Part shown: positions 45,816 through 56,100 of the stretch, one piece after another
How positions within the stretch are numbered: the first letter of the stretch is position 1
Layout: each line of letters starts with the position of its first letter
DNA from: JACKAQ01 sp965227145
Lineage (GTDB): Bacteria; Calditrichota; Calditrichia; RBG-13-44-9; J075
Length of the DNA: 64,000 bases
Assembly: GCA_965227145.1 (NCBI GenBank)
Contig: OZ245730.1
Location: forward strand, 3,472,001 to 3,536,000
Direction: 5' to 3'
Program-made: the position numbers and the translations under genes
Notes under the pieces: model-generated
What the model saw: only the letters and a program-made list of their open reading frames with translations
The model's database searches: none
What the model was told of the DNA's origin: nothing

Positions 45816-46163
45816 ATGGCAAACTTTGAAGTCGCGCGCAAAGACGAAGGCCAGGTAAGTATCCTGTGTTTGTCGGGTTATCTGGATGCGCATACAGCGC
45901 CCGAGTTTGAAAATGCCTTGAATACCCTTGTTGCTGAAGATCGCTTCAACATTGTTGTTGAAATGAAACAGCTGCAATACATCAGCTCTGCCGGGTTAGG
46001 TGTGTTTATGGGATTCATCGAAGAAGTACGAGACAATAACGGCGATATTAAACTGACAGAGGTAACACCGCGCGTATTTAAAGTATTTGATTTGTTGGGT
46101 TTCCCCAGTTTATACGAGTTTTACGACAGCACCAGCGAAGCGACGGGCAAGTTTACCCAGTGA
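45816..46163 (+). CDS. Anti-sigma factor antagonist, STAS domain (RsbV/SpoIIAA type)
   Basis: A 115-residue STAS protein. It is the phosphorylatable member of a partner-switching pair: the Ser in LQYISSAGLGVFMGF (Ser57 or Ser58) is the expected phosphorylation site. Unphosphorylated, it would sequester the RsbW-like kinase encoded downstream. A very strong ribosome binding site precedes it. In other bacteria such modules control sigma-B-like factors, secretion or cyclic-di-GMP output; no sigma gene lies here. Confidence 0.9.
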   Translation: MANFEVARKDEGQVSILCLSGYLDAHTAPEFENALNTLVAEDRFNIVVEMKQLQYISSAGLGVFMGFIEEVRDNNGDIKLTEVTPRVFKVFDLLGFPSLYEFYDSTSEATGKFTQ

Positions 46164-46183
46164 AATGTCAGGATATTAATTTC

Positions 46184-46639
46184 ATGAATAAAACCAAAAA
46201 GAGCACTGCTAAAAACACTTTTCGATTGAATCTGCCGGCAAAATCCGAAAATCTGGATATTGTACGCAAGTTCATTTCCGGAATTGCAGCAAATATTGGT
46301 TTCTCTGATGACGATATTTATCAGATTGAACTGGCAGTGGACGAAGCATGTGCAAATGTGGTTACCCACGCATACACCGGCGATGATAAAAGTGATCCCA
46401 AAATACTGGTCACCGTTCGCACCCGGAAGGACCGCATCGAAATTACCATCGCAGACCGTGGGATGGGTTTCAATCCCAATGATTTGAAATCCCCCAATAT
46501 GAACGAATACCTCAAACGCATGAAACCGGGCGGGCTTGGCGTACACCTGATCAAAACATTGATGGATAAAGTATCTTTCAACATAAAACCCGGTGTGCGT
46601 AACGAAGTAAAAATGGTCAAAATCCGCACCAACGGGTAA
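46184..46639 (+). CDS. Anti-sigma factor serine kinase, HATPase (RsbW type)
   Basis: A 151-residue GHKL ATPase: N box QIELAVDEACANVVTHAY, G1 DRGMGFNP and lid PGGLGVHLIKTLMDK. It would phosphorylate the STAS partner and bind a target (anti-sigma action). A GTG at 46160 overlapping the upstream stop is an alternative start; I chose ATG at 46184 because AGGA lies at a suitable distance, which gives the usual length. The phosphatase gene follows after 4 bases. Confidence 0.88.
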   Translation: MNKTKKSTAKNTFRLNLPAKSENLDIVRKFISGIAANIGFSDDDIYQIELAVDEACANVVTHAYTGDDKSDPKILVTVRTRKDRIEITIADRGMGFNPNDLKSPNMNEYLKRMKPGGLGVHLIKTLMDKVSFNIKPGVRNEVKMVKIRTNG

Positions 46640-46643
46640 AAAA

Positions 46644-48419
46644 ATGACCCAACTGTTCGACTATCTTTCCGAAAAATATCCCCAGCAATCGATCGACGAA
46701 GTGAACCGGCGATTGCTGGAGCTTTCCTCACTTTTTGAAATCAGCCAACTGATCAACGAATCGCTGGAGCTGCGGCGCGTGCTCAACAATGTGATGCTTA
46801 TTCCCATGGGCAGAATGATGATTTCGCGCGGCGGCATCATCCTCAAACAGGATGGCCAATACAAAGTTGTGATGGCAAAAGGTATTTCCAAAGCCTTGCA
46901 GGAAACTGTTTTTGATCAAAAAGACATTCCCGAAGATTGTTTTACACCCCAACATTTCGAAAAAATGGGCGAGAGATGCCCGCCAAAACTGAAAGCTTTT
47001 GTAGAAGAATCGCGGCTGGAATTGGGTGTTCCGTTTGTAAACAACAACCAGTTGCTCGGTTTTATGATGTTTGGCGCAAAGCTCACGAAAAATGAATTCA
47101 GCGATGACGAAGTCAATTTTCTCAATTCGCTGGCGAATATGTCTGCCACGACTATCGATAACGCGCTGCAACTGGAAGAAATCAAACAAATCAACCGGCA
47201 GCTCGATGAAAAAGTGCAGGAACTCCGCACGCTGTTCGATATCGCTCGCGGACTTTCCGCAACGCTGGACGCCCAAAAAATTCTACGATTGTTGATTTAC
47301 GCGGTGATGGGGCAAATGCTCATCACCAAATATGCGCTGCTGCTCAAACGCGACGACCATCTGGTTCGGCAAGAATCGCGCGGTTTCAAAAGCGATCTGC
47401 TGGAAGGGCTCTATCCCGAATTACTGGCGCTCAAACTTCCGGAATCCGCAATTGCCGTATCTGAAATCAAAAACGATCGACTGAAGCAACTCTTGCAAAA
47501 ACAAGAAGTTGAGACACTCATTCCGATGCAGCATCAGGAAAAATTGATCGGCTATTTGCTGCTCGGCAAAAAAATTTCCGGACAAACCTACACGGAAACC
47601 GACCGGGAATTTTTATCCACGTTGGTGAGCCAGGCGGTCACATCGCTGGAAAATGCCCGGCTTTTCGAAGAAACGCTGGAAAAACAGCGGTTGGAAGAAG
47701 AGCTGAATGTTGCCCGGAACATCCAGAAAAAGCTGCTGCCAAAAACCATTCCCGCATTGGACGGCTACGATTTGTACGGCATGAACGCTTCCAGCAAACA
47801 GGTTGGCGGCGATTATTTTGATATCATTCCCATCGACGACCGGCGCATTGCGCTGGCAATTGCCGATGTGTCCGGAAAAGGCGTTCCCGCATCACTGCTG
47901 ATGGCCAATTTGCAGGCTGCGCTACGGGTGCTCGTGAAAGTCGGTTTGCCTATCGAGGAAGTCGTAAGTCGATTAAATAAACTTATTTACGACAACACCG
48001 GGATGGATAAATTCATCACCTTTTTTGTCGCGATTCTCGATAAAGCGACCAACAACATTGAATACGTAAACGCCGGACACAACAACCCCATTTTGCTGCG
48101 TGCCGACGGAACGATGGAATTTCTGGACATCGGCGGGCTGATTTTGGGCGTGCTGCCGGTTTACACATACGAAACCGGAAACATCACATTGCGGAAAGGC
48201 GATTTGCTGCTCAGCTACACCGACGGCGTCAACGAAGCGGTGAACGCCGATGGCGAGGAATGGGGCGAAGATCCGCTTTACGAACTCGTTTCATCCGCTC
48301 CGAAAAACCAGCCGATGCAACAGCTCGTCGAAAAAATTCTCACCGCAATCGAATCGTTTGCCGATGGCGAACCGCAAGCAGATGACGTAACAATGCTGGC
48401 GATTCGGCGGCTCGGTTAA
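46644..48419 (+). CDS. GAF-domain PP2C phosphatase (RsbU/SpoIIE type)
   Basis: A 591-residue serine phosphatase. Two GAF-like sensor domains cover about residues 20-180 and 195-345, joined by coiled coil segments. The C-terminal SpoIIE domain (about residues 360-590) has RNIQKKLLPKTIP, VGGDYFDIIP with a metal Asp, IADVSGKGVPASLLMA, FITFFVAILD, NAGHNNPIL and ADDVTMLAIR. It should dephosphorylate the STAS protein when its GAF domains sense a small ligand. The three genes form one operon (gaps of 20 and 4 bases), a complete sensor-to-switch unit. Confidence 0.93.
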   Translation: MTQLFDYLSEKYPQQSIDEVNRRLLELSSLFEISQLINESLELRRVLNNVMLIPMGRMMISRGGIILKQDGQYKVVMAKGISKALQETVFDQKDIPEDCFTPQHFEKMGERCPPKLKAFVEESRLELGVPFVNNNQLLGFMMFGAKLTKNEFSDDEVNFLNSLANMSATTIDNALQLEEIKQINRQLDEKVQELRTLFDIARGLSATLDAQKILRLLIYAVMGQMLITKYALLLKRDDHLVRQESRGFKSDLLEGLYPELLALKLPESAIAVSEIKNDRLKQLLQKQEVETLIPMQHQEKLIGYLLLGKKISGQTYTETDREFLSTLVSQAVTSLENARLFEETLEKQRLEEELNVARNIQKKLLPKTIPALDGYDLYGMNASSKQVGGDYFDIIPIDDRRIALAIADVSGKGVPASLLMANLQAALRVLVKVGLPIEEVVSRLNKLIYDNTGMDKFITFFVAILDKATNNIEYVNAGHNNPILLRADGTMEFLDIGGLILGVLPVYTYETGNITLRKGDLLLSYTDGVNEAVNADGEEWGEDPLYELVSSAPKNQPMQQLVEKILTAIESFADGEPQADDVTMLAIRRLG

Positions 48420-48436
48420 TCCCGAAATTTTCTGTC

Positions 48437-50665
48437 ATGCACACCCACTTTTTTACATCCCGAAAATCTGATCCCCGAAAAAAATCCGTTTGCCATTCGC
48501 CAATTTTGCTGATAGTTTTATTTGGGCTGGTAATCAGCTGTCAGGATCAATCCAATAAAACCGGAAAAATCATGCAAAATGACGCATACAATCGTTTAAT
48601 TCACGAAAAAAGCCCCTATTTGCTCCAGCACGCCGAAAATCCGGTGGACTGGTATCCGTGGGGCGAAGAAGCGTTTGCCGCCGCAAAAGCGCAGGACAAA
48701 CCCATTTTTTTATCGATCGGTTATTCCACCTGTCACTGGTGCCACGTGATGGCGCACGAATCGTTCGAAGATTCCAGCGTTGCGGCGCTCATGAACGATG
48801 CGTTTATCAACATCAAAGTGGATCGCGAGGAACGCCCGGACATCGACAATATTTACATGACCGTTTGCCAAATGATGACCCAAAGCGGCGGCTGGCCGCT
48901 CACGATCATCATGGCGCCGGATAAACGCCCGTTTTACGCGGCGACCTACATTCCCAAAAACCGGCGGTTTAATCGACCGGGATTGATGGAGTTGATTCCC
49001 ATCATCAAAGAAGCGTGGCAAAATGACCGCGAAAAAATTATGACCTCTGCGGAGCAAATTACCGCAGCACTGAACCGCGTTTCCGGCAACACGCCGGGCG
49101 GCGTGCTGGCAGATACATTGCTGAATACCGGCTTCGCCCAACTCGCTCAAAATTATGATAAAAATTACGGCGGCTTCAGCGAAAAACCCAAATTTCCGAC
49201 ACCGCATAACCTTTTGTTTTTATTGCGGTACCATCAACGAACGGGCGACAAAATCTCGTTGCAAATGGTTGAGCACACGTTGCAGCAAATGCGCCTCGGC
49301 GGCATTTTTGATCACGTCGGTTTCGGGTTTCACCGATACGCGACGGATGAATATTGGCTCCTCCCCCACTTCGAAAAAATGCTCTACGATCAGGCGATGT
49401 TGACCATCGCATACGCCGAAGCTTACCAAATTACCGGCAACGCATTTTACGAAAAAACCGCGCGGGAAATTATCACGTATGTATTGCGGGATATGACCGA
49501 TGCGAACGGCGGATTTTACAGCGCCGAAGACGCGGACAGCGAAGGCGAAGAGGGCAAATTTTACGTCTGGACGGCGCAGGAAATTGCGGAAATTTTGGGC
49601 AAAACTGACGCGGAGTTATTCAACCGCGTTTACGGAATTGAGCCCGAGGGCAATTTTATGGAAGAAGCCACCGGACACCGCACCGGCGCGAACATTCCGC
49701 ATCAGCGCCAACCGTTGGAAAAACTTGCAGCGGGGCTGAACACAACTGCCGATTCGCTGGCGGCAAATTTGGTAAACATGCGCAAAAAATTATTCGCGGA
49801 ACGCGAAAAACGGGTGCATCCGTTGAAAGACGATAAAATCCTCACCGACTGGAACGGACTGATGATCGCGGCGCTCAGCCGGGCGGCACAGGCGTTCGAC
49901 ACCCCGGAATTCGCGGCTGCCGCAACAAATGCTGCCGATTTTTTGCTGGAAAACATGCGCCAAAATAACGGCAAATTATTCCACCGTTATCGCAACGGCG
50001 ATGCTGCAATCAACGGCTATCTGGATGATTACGCGTTTGCAATTTGGGGTTTTACCGAGCTGTATCAAACGACATTTGACACCCGCTATCTGCAAGCTGT
50101 AATTGAACTTACGGATATTTTGGAAAACGATTTCTGGGATAACGAAAACGGCGGATATTTTTTCACAGCAGACGCCGCAGAGCAATTGCTGGTTCGCAAA
50201 AAAGAAATTTACGATGGCGCCGTGCCTTCCGGAAACTCGGTGATGATGCTCAATTTGCAACGCCTCGCACGCCTCACCGGACGAACGGAGCTTGAAAATC
50301 ATGCCGAGAAAATCGGGCGGGCATTTTCGGATATGATCCGGCAATCGCCCATTGCCTACACCATGTTGCTTTGCGGGCTGGATTTCGGTACGCGCCAAAC
50401 CAGCGAAATTGTGATTGTCGGCGACCGCGAAAATGCGGGCACCCAACACCTGATTCGCGAACTGCACCGCCGGTTTTTGCCAAACGCGGTAGTGTTGCAT
50501 CGTCCCGCGAATGAAAAAAATCCCGAAATCGCCAAAATTGCGCCGTTTACCGCCGAATTATCCGCTATCGAAAATAAAGCGACGGTGTATGTTTGTCGCA
50601 ATTTCGCCTGCGAATTACCCACAACGGATGTTGAAAAAATGCTATCGTTAATTGAAAAACAGTGA
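48437..50665 (+). CDS. Lipoprotein-anchored thioredoxin/DUF255 protein (YyaL/SPATA20 family)
   Basis: A 742-residue protein. The N-terminal thioredoxin-like DUF255 domain (residues ~50-200) starts with NRLIHEKSPYLLQHAENPVD and carries the CHWC active site in YSTCHWCHVMAHESFEDS. An alpha/alpha six-hairpin domain of glycosidase-like type follows (GGIFDHVGFGFHRY and YDQAMLT). Unlike the usual cytosolic YyaL, this copy has a lipoprotein signal, LLIVLFGLVIS|C, so it is exported and anchored. The family is widespread; the role is not well established. It lies 17 bases after the rsbU-like gene on the same strand and may be co-transcribed. Confidence 0.9.
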   Translation: MHTHFFTSRKSDPRKKSVCHSPILLIVLFGLVISCQDQSNKTGKIMQNDAYNRLIHEKSPYLLQHAENPVDWYPWGEEAFAAAKAQDKPIFLSIGYSTCHWCHVMAHESFEDSSVAALMNDAFINIKVDREERPDIDNIYMTVCQMMTQSGGWPLTIIMAPDKRPFYAATYIPKNRRFNRPGLMELIPIIKEAWQNDREKIMTSAEQITAALNRVSGNTPGGVLADTLLNTGFAQLAQNYDKNYGGFSEKPKFPTPHNLLFLLRYHQRTGDKISLQMVEHTLQQMRLGGIFDHVGFGFHRYATDEYWLLPHFEKMLYDQAMLTIAYAEAYQITGNAFYEKTAREIITYVLRDMTDANGGFYSAEDADSEGEEGKFYVWTAQEIAEILGKTDAELFNRVYGIEPEGNFMEEATGHRTGANIPHQRQPLEKLAAGLNTTADSLAANLVNMRKKLFAEREKRVHPLKDDKILTDWNGLMIAALSRAAQAFDTPEFAAAATNAADFLLENMRQNNGKLFHRYRNGDAAINGYLDDYAFAIWGFTELYQTTFDTRYLQAVIELTDILENDFWDNENGGYFFTADAAEQLLVRKKEIYDGAVPSGNSVMMLNLQRLARLTGRTELENHAEKIGRAFSDMIRQSPIAYTMLLCGLDFGTRQTSEIVIVGDRENAGTQHLIRELHRRFLPNAVVLHRPANEKNPEIAKIAPFTAELSAIENKATVYVCRNFACELPTTDVEKMLSLIEKQ

Positions 50666-50704
50666 TTTTTTTTCGGAACGGGACATTCGCTTCCGACCTT
50701 TCTT

Positions 50705-51835
50705 ATGGATCAAACCCTTTGGAATTATACACTTGGTGATGCACTTAAATCCAGAGAAAACAACACTATGGAACTGGAAAAATTAGGCATTGGGCGCATT
50801 CAGACAGATCAAATTGGTCCGCAAAAACTGGCGGATTATCCGTTGGCGCGAGTGGTTGCCGTCAATCGGGACAATTATTTGATCCACAACGGCAAAGCCG
50901 TTTTAACCGCGGAAATTACCGGAAAAATGCTGTTAACCGCATCAACGCCGCTCGATTATCCGGCAGTTGGCGATTGGGTGCACGTTCAATATTTTGATGA
51001 CGAAACGTTCGCGATTATCCACGAAATTTTTCCGCGAAACTCTGTTTTAAAACGCAAAACGCCGGGTAAAAAAATCGATTTTCAGGTAATTTGCGCCAAT
51101 GTGGACACCGCATTTATCGTTCAGTCGCTCGACCGGGATTTCAATTTGCGGCGGCTGGAACGCTATTTGGTGATGATTTACGAAGCCGGCATCCAGCCAG
51201 CAATTCTGCTCAGCAAGAGCGATTTACTTTCAGCGGAAGAACTTCAGGAAAAACGCGACGCGATCGAAGCGATTTCACCCGGAACGGAAATAATCCCGTT
51301 CAGCAACGTCAGCGGCGATGGTGTTCCGGCAGTTACCGATCGATTAAAAGCGGCGCATACCTACTGCCTCATCGGTTCGTCCGGCGTTGGCAAAACCACG
51401 CTGCTCAACGTTTTATTGCAAGATGAACGGTTCGAAACCGGCGAAGTTCGCGAAAAAGATCAGCGCGGAAAACACACCACCACCCGCCGGCAATTGATTA
51501 TTTTGGATAATGGCGCTTTGTTGATCGATACACCCGGCATGCGGGAATTGGGAAATATCGGCGTGGAATCGGGGATTTCGGAAACATTTTCGGAGATTGC
51601 GGAGATTGCAGAAAATTGCCGTTTCAACGATTGCACACATTCCGGCGAAAAAGGCTGCGCGGTTTTAGATGCGCTCGAATCCGGCGAAATCAGCGAAGAA
51701 CGATACGAAAGTTACATGAAAATCCAACGGGAATCGGCGTATAACGAACGGACATATCTGGAAAAACGGCAGCGGGATAAAGAGCTTGGCAAGCTTTACA
51801 AATCCATTATGAAAGGTAAACCAAACAAGCGATGA
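50705..51835 (+). CDS. rsgA: Ribosome biogenesis GTPase RsgA
   Basis: A 376-residue circularly permuted GTPase that checks 30S maturation and releases RbfA. Order: OB fold (about residues 60-125), G4 (LLSKSDL), G1 P-loop (IGSSGVGKTTLLN), the switch KHTTTRRQLIILDNG, G3 (IDTPGMRELG), then the zinc knuckle CRFNDCTHSGEKGCAV. A start further in (METEL-like ATG at codon 22) is possible; the first codon at 50705 is ATG. The N-terminal 40 residues look extended relative to E. coli RsgA. Confidence 0.93.
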   Translation: MDQTLWNYTLGDALKSRENNTMELEKLGIGRIQTDQIGPQKLADYPLARVVAVNRDNYLIHNGKAVLTAEITGKMLLTASTPLDYPAVGDWVHVQYFDDETFAIIHEIFPRNSVLKRKTPGKKIDFQVICANVDTAFIVQSLDRDFNLRRLERYLVMIYEAGIQPAILLSKSDLLSAEELQEKRDAIEAISPGTEIIPFSNVSGDGVPAVTDRLKAAHTYCLIGSSGVGKTTLLNVLLQDERFETGEVREKDQRGKHTTTRRQLIILDNGALLIDTPGMRELGNIGVESGISETFSEIAEIAENCRFNDCTHSGEKGCAVLDALESGEISEERYESYMKIQRESAYNERTYLEKRQRDKELGKLYKSIMKGKPNKR

Positions 51836-51876
51836 CCGCAAACGCCCTTATTTCAAAACATAAATAAAACAACAAA

Positions 51877-52137
51877 TCAAGATTCATCGCCCGAAAGATA
51901 CGATTCCGATGCTTTAAGCCAACGGAATAAATCCTCTACTTTTTTTCTGGCCCAGGGTGTTTTGCGCAAAAACTTCAGGCTGGATTTGATACTCGGATCG
52001 TAGTTAAAACACCGAATGTTGATAATTTTCCCCAATTCTTCCCACCCGTAATGCTCAACCAGTTGGCTCAACATCATCTCAAGGGTAATTCCGTGAAGCG
52101 GGTTGCCAGCTTGCGGATTCTCTTTTTTTTCGGTCAT
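51877..52137 (-). CDS. VF530/DUF2132 family small protein
   Basis: An 86-residue protein. NPLHGITLEMMLSQLVEHYG and the block CFNYDPSIKSSLKFLRKTPW (continuing ARKKVE) match the DUF2132 (VF530) family, a small helical fold that resembles DNA-binding domains by structure. Its function is not known. It is a single gene. Confidence 0.88.
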   Translation of the reverse strand: MTEKKENPQAGNPLHGITLEMMLSQLVEHYGWEELGKIINIRCFNYDPSIKSSLKFLRKTPWARKKVEDLFRWLKASESYLSGDES

Positions 52138-52304
52138 CGGAAAACATTTTTTTTGTTCACATTTGGTTTTCGGGCAAAATCCATTGATCTGCCGGAAATC
52201 TGTTTTTTAATTGAGATGTGACAAAATTAATCGCCACAAACCGGTTGGGCAATATATATTCCTTAAAGGAAAGTAACCAGATATTTAATTTTGACGAGCA
52301 GCGT

Positions 52305-52874
52305 ATGAATATTAATGAATCTTTTCTGGAATCGAAGCGGTTGCGGTTGCGACCGTTTGAAATGAGCGACGCGGAGCGTGTTGCAGAGTTGGCAAACGAT
52401 TACTCCATTTACGAAATGACGCTCCGTTTACCGCATCCGTACACCCTGCAGGATGCCGAACAATGGATTGCCATGCATCCGCAGTTGCGCGAAACCGGCA
52501 CGGAAACACCGTTTGCCATCATTCTGAAACAGGTGAATGCGCTGGTTGGCTCGATCGGTTTGAAAAATATTGATCATTACAATAAATCTGCGGAAATCGG
52601 ATACTGGATTGGCAGAACCTGGTGGAACAAAGGCATTGTCACAGAAGCAGCGCAACGGCTTTTGAAATACGGTTTTGAGGAACTCGGTTTGAACCGGATC
52701 CACGGTCATTTTATCCCCAAAAATGCGGCATCCGGAAAAGTGATGGGAAAAATCGGGATGCGCCGGGAGGGATTGTTGCGACAAATGGTGGTGAAAGACG
52801 GCGTTTTTGAGGATATCGTTTTGTATTCAATTTTGGCAGAGGAATATTTCAATATGAAAAAACCGGAAATCTGA
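52305..52874 (+). CDS. GNAT acetyltransferase, RimJ/RimL-like
   Basis: A 189-residue N-acetyltransferase. LESKRLRLRPFEMSDAERVA at the start, IGYWIGRTWWNKGIVTEA (acetyl-CoA binding motif A), NRIHGHFIPKNAASGKVMGK and GMRREGLLRQ are the standard blocks of RimJ-type GNATs, which acetylate N-termini or small amines. A longer frame from GTG at 52218 adds 29 residues without family character, so the ATG at 52305 was chosen. A terminator follows. Confidence 0.9.
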   Translation: MNINESFLESKRLRLRPFEMSDAERVAELANDYSIYEMTLRLPHPYTLQDAEQWIAMHPQLRETGTETPFAIILKQVNALVGSIGLKNIDHYNKSAEIGYWIGRTWWNKGIVTEAAQRLLKYGFEELGLNRIHGHFIPKNAASGKVMGKIGMRREGLLRQMVVKDGVFEDIVLYSILAEEYFNMKKPEI

Positions 52875-52879
52875 ATCTA

Positions 52880-52921
52880 AAAAAAAGCCCTGCAAATGTT
52901 GAAATTTGCAGGGCTTTTTTG
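52880..52921 (+). terminator. Rho-independent terminator after the GNAT gene
   Basis: AAAAAGCCCTGCAAAT and ATTTGCAGGGCTTTTTT pair around a short loop; six T follow. It begins a few bases after the stop codon. Confidence 0.92.
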
Positions 52922-53020
52922 TTGAAATCTTATGAGTTGGTTAGCCTTCGATCTTATTATTTACTATCAGATCATCTGTCCATTATGTAACCGGCTGTAC
53001 TGAATTCGTTGTCCGTAGCA

Positions 53021-53100
53021 TTGGTCATTCCCGCAATTTTTTAGCGGAAATTTATTCCGGTGGTAAGGATGCCCGATAAAGACATTCGGGCATGACCGAT
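53021..53100. repeat. Nested palindromic element, possible second REP family
   Basis: An inner 8-bp hairpin (ATGCCCGA at 53069 and TCGGGCAT at 53086) sits beside a larger outer pair (ATTGGTCAT at 53021-53028 region and ATGACCGAT at 53092-53100). It is unlike the ATTCCTGC family. It lies downstream of the BNR gene on the minus strand, so it may also stop transcription. Confidence 0.5.
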
Positions 53101-53126
53101 AGTAAGTCAATTCTTTCAAATAACCA

Positions 53127-56100
53127 TCATTTAACCAGCATCATCTTCCGCTGATGGGTAAATTCACCGGATTGAATTTTGTAAATATACATTCCGCTGG
53201 CAACGGCAGCACCGTTGCTATTTAACCCATCCCACACTATTTCATAACGTCCGGCGTTTTGGCGTTCGTTTACCAACGTCCGCACTTCCTGTCCGAGGGT
53301 GTTGTAAATTTTCAACACAACATCGTTGCTTTGCGGTAATTGATAGCTGATGGTTGTGCTCGGATTAAAGGGATTGGGATAATTTTGTTCCAACGCAAAC
53401 GCCTGCGGCAACACACCGTCATCGGCGATGCCCACAACATTCTGGATATTCAAATTATCGATAGACCAGCCCCAGCCAACAGCCGCGCCATCGGCGAACA
53501 ACCGGAAGCGAATGAGAATTTCTTCGCCGGGCGAAAATGTGTTCAATATATCGATCACCCGGTTTTTATACAGCGTGGAATCGATCGAGCTGGCGTTGCT
53601 GTATGCCGTCACCCAATCGGTGTATTCGCGGGCATCGTAACCGTCGAGCAAATATTCCCAGTTTACCCCGCGATCGGCGGAGCCTTCCACAATTACGTAA
53701 TCCCAAAAATCGTTATCGCCGAAAACGGAGCCGGGTTCGCCCGGTTCAATAATGGCAATTTCGTCGAAACTGATCAGCGCGTTGGTGTTTGCAACGATGA
53801 TCGGCACCGTCAGCATATAGGTCAGTTCAACGTTGTTGGCATAATTGTGTGCCGTGTGAATGGCGCGATTGTTGAATCCCGTCGGGATCTGGACAAAAAA
53901 GCCGTTGCCGATAAAATCGCTGGTCGGGCTGTTGAAATTGTTTGAATATGAGGCCTGCGGCGGTGACAGCGAAATCAACTGAACGGTATTGGATGAAGAT
54001 TTGAATGTTTCGCCATCTTTAAACGATGCCAGCGAAACATTCACCGAACCGGATGATTGCGGAATCACGTCCAACGTTGTGTCAAACGGAGCAATATTTG
54101 CACCCAAAGTGAGCTCGGTTTGCCCGGCGACAATCACCTGTGTTGAATCGAATTCGGATAGCAATTGCAAATTCAAAGTGATGACGCCACCCACGCCGTT
54201 GGCAGAAATCAGCCGTGGCGAAAGCGTTGCCGGCGGCGGCGTGTAACCGGCCAACTCCGGCGGAGAAACCGACCAAATACCGCGACCGTGGGTTGCAACC
54301 ACAATTTCGTCATCAACAATCAGCATTTCATAAATGCCAACTGCCGGTAATCCGTTATTTGCGTATGCCCAACTGGCGCCGCCATCGGTGGTTTCAAAAA
54401 TGCCGATTTCAGTGCCAGCCCAAATAATATCTGTATTGTATGGCATCACCAACAGGCTGTAAACCGCAACATCCGGGAAACCGGCGCTGCTGGTGCTGTT
54501 TGTGCCGAAACCGGAGATGTCTTCCCAGGTTTGCCCGAGATCGGTGGTTTTGAGAATTTTGGGTGCCTCTGCAAACGAGAACAGGGCAAACGCCGCATTT
54601 GGGTCGGACGGATGTGTTTCCAATCCGGAGATGCGCCCCATCGGCACCTGGCTGTACACATTTGTCGCGCTGAACGAAAGCCCCCCATCTGTGGAAACGA
54701 ACAGCGGATTGCTGTTGCTCAAATCGCGCCCCGCCCAAACAACTTGCGGTTTGATCAGCGAAATTTTGATATGAGTGAACGAGCTGTTGCCGATCCAGCC
54801 GGAGGGCATCGGGGTTAATGTCCAGCTATTGGCAAAATTTTCGGTTCGGAAAACACCGGATGAACTGACGGCAAACACCAGATCCGGGTCTTGCTTGGAT
54901 TTGGCAAGTTTGGTGAAAAACGGCCCGTTACCGCTAACACCACCGGAAACAGATTGCCAGCTTTGTCCACCGTTTAACGAGCGATAAATGCTATTGAATT
55001 GCGATGTTTCGAGAATTTTGTTGGCATCGCCATAATGCCAGACCGCCTGAAATCCGTCCCCGCTGGGTGCGGCAATCCATGTTGACGATTCGTCGGGATT
55101 TTCCGGCGACACCCAGCTGCCGTTATCCTGCGTGCCACCCACATAACGATCGATGCCCGGCGCTTTATCGACGCCATAAAACTGGCTGGTTTGGAATGAG
55201 GTAAGCCCGCCACCGGAAAAATCACCAAAACCGGTTTGTTTGAAGGTGGTGCCTTTATCTTCCGATACCGAAACGCCGCCGTCGTTGGCGTTCAGCAATA
55301 AATAATCGCCGGCACTGAAGCTAGATTTTGTCAACACAATGTTGTGTTGATCCGGGTGCACGCCTTTCGAGTTTCCGCCAAACTGACCGTAAACATCTGT
55401 AATATATTGAGTTGTGCTCCGCCAACTGCCGCTCTGGTTCACCACATTGATGCGCCAGATATTTATGCCGCCAACAAAAACTTCGTTTTCGTCATACGGA
55501 TTTACGGCGATGGTGTTATCATACCAGCCCTGTCCGCCTAACCAATTGAAACCGCCGCCGCTCAGTTCCGATGCGGCAGACCACGAAGCGGCGCCGTTAT
55601 CGGATACATACAAAATGGAACCCGTGGACCCGCCAACCGCTGAAATGTAAAGCCGGTTTGTATCCGTCGGGGCGATGGCAATTTCCTGCCGACCGACGCT
55701 GCCGATTCCGGTGGATGCGTTCGCCCAGGACAATCCGCCATCGGTGGATTTGATGACGCCATTGCCGTTCAGCGTGGCGTATTGGGTGTTGAAATTTTCG
55801 GGATTAGCGATCAAATGTTCGATCCGGATTCCCGTAGAATAATATTTGGTCCAGGTTTGTCCGCCATCTTCGCTGCGATAAATGCCTGCCGTTTGGCTCG
55901 ATGATGCGTAAAATCCCGGTGCAACGGCGGCAACAACCACATTTTCATCCGCCGGATCGACGATTATTCGCATCACATTTTCGAACTCGGGATTGTTTGC
56001 CGTGCTGGTCAACTGCAGCCAGGTTGCGCCTTTGTCGGTCGATTTCCACAAACCGCTGCCGTCCAGCTGATCCACATTTCCAAAACCTTCGCCGGTGCCC

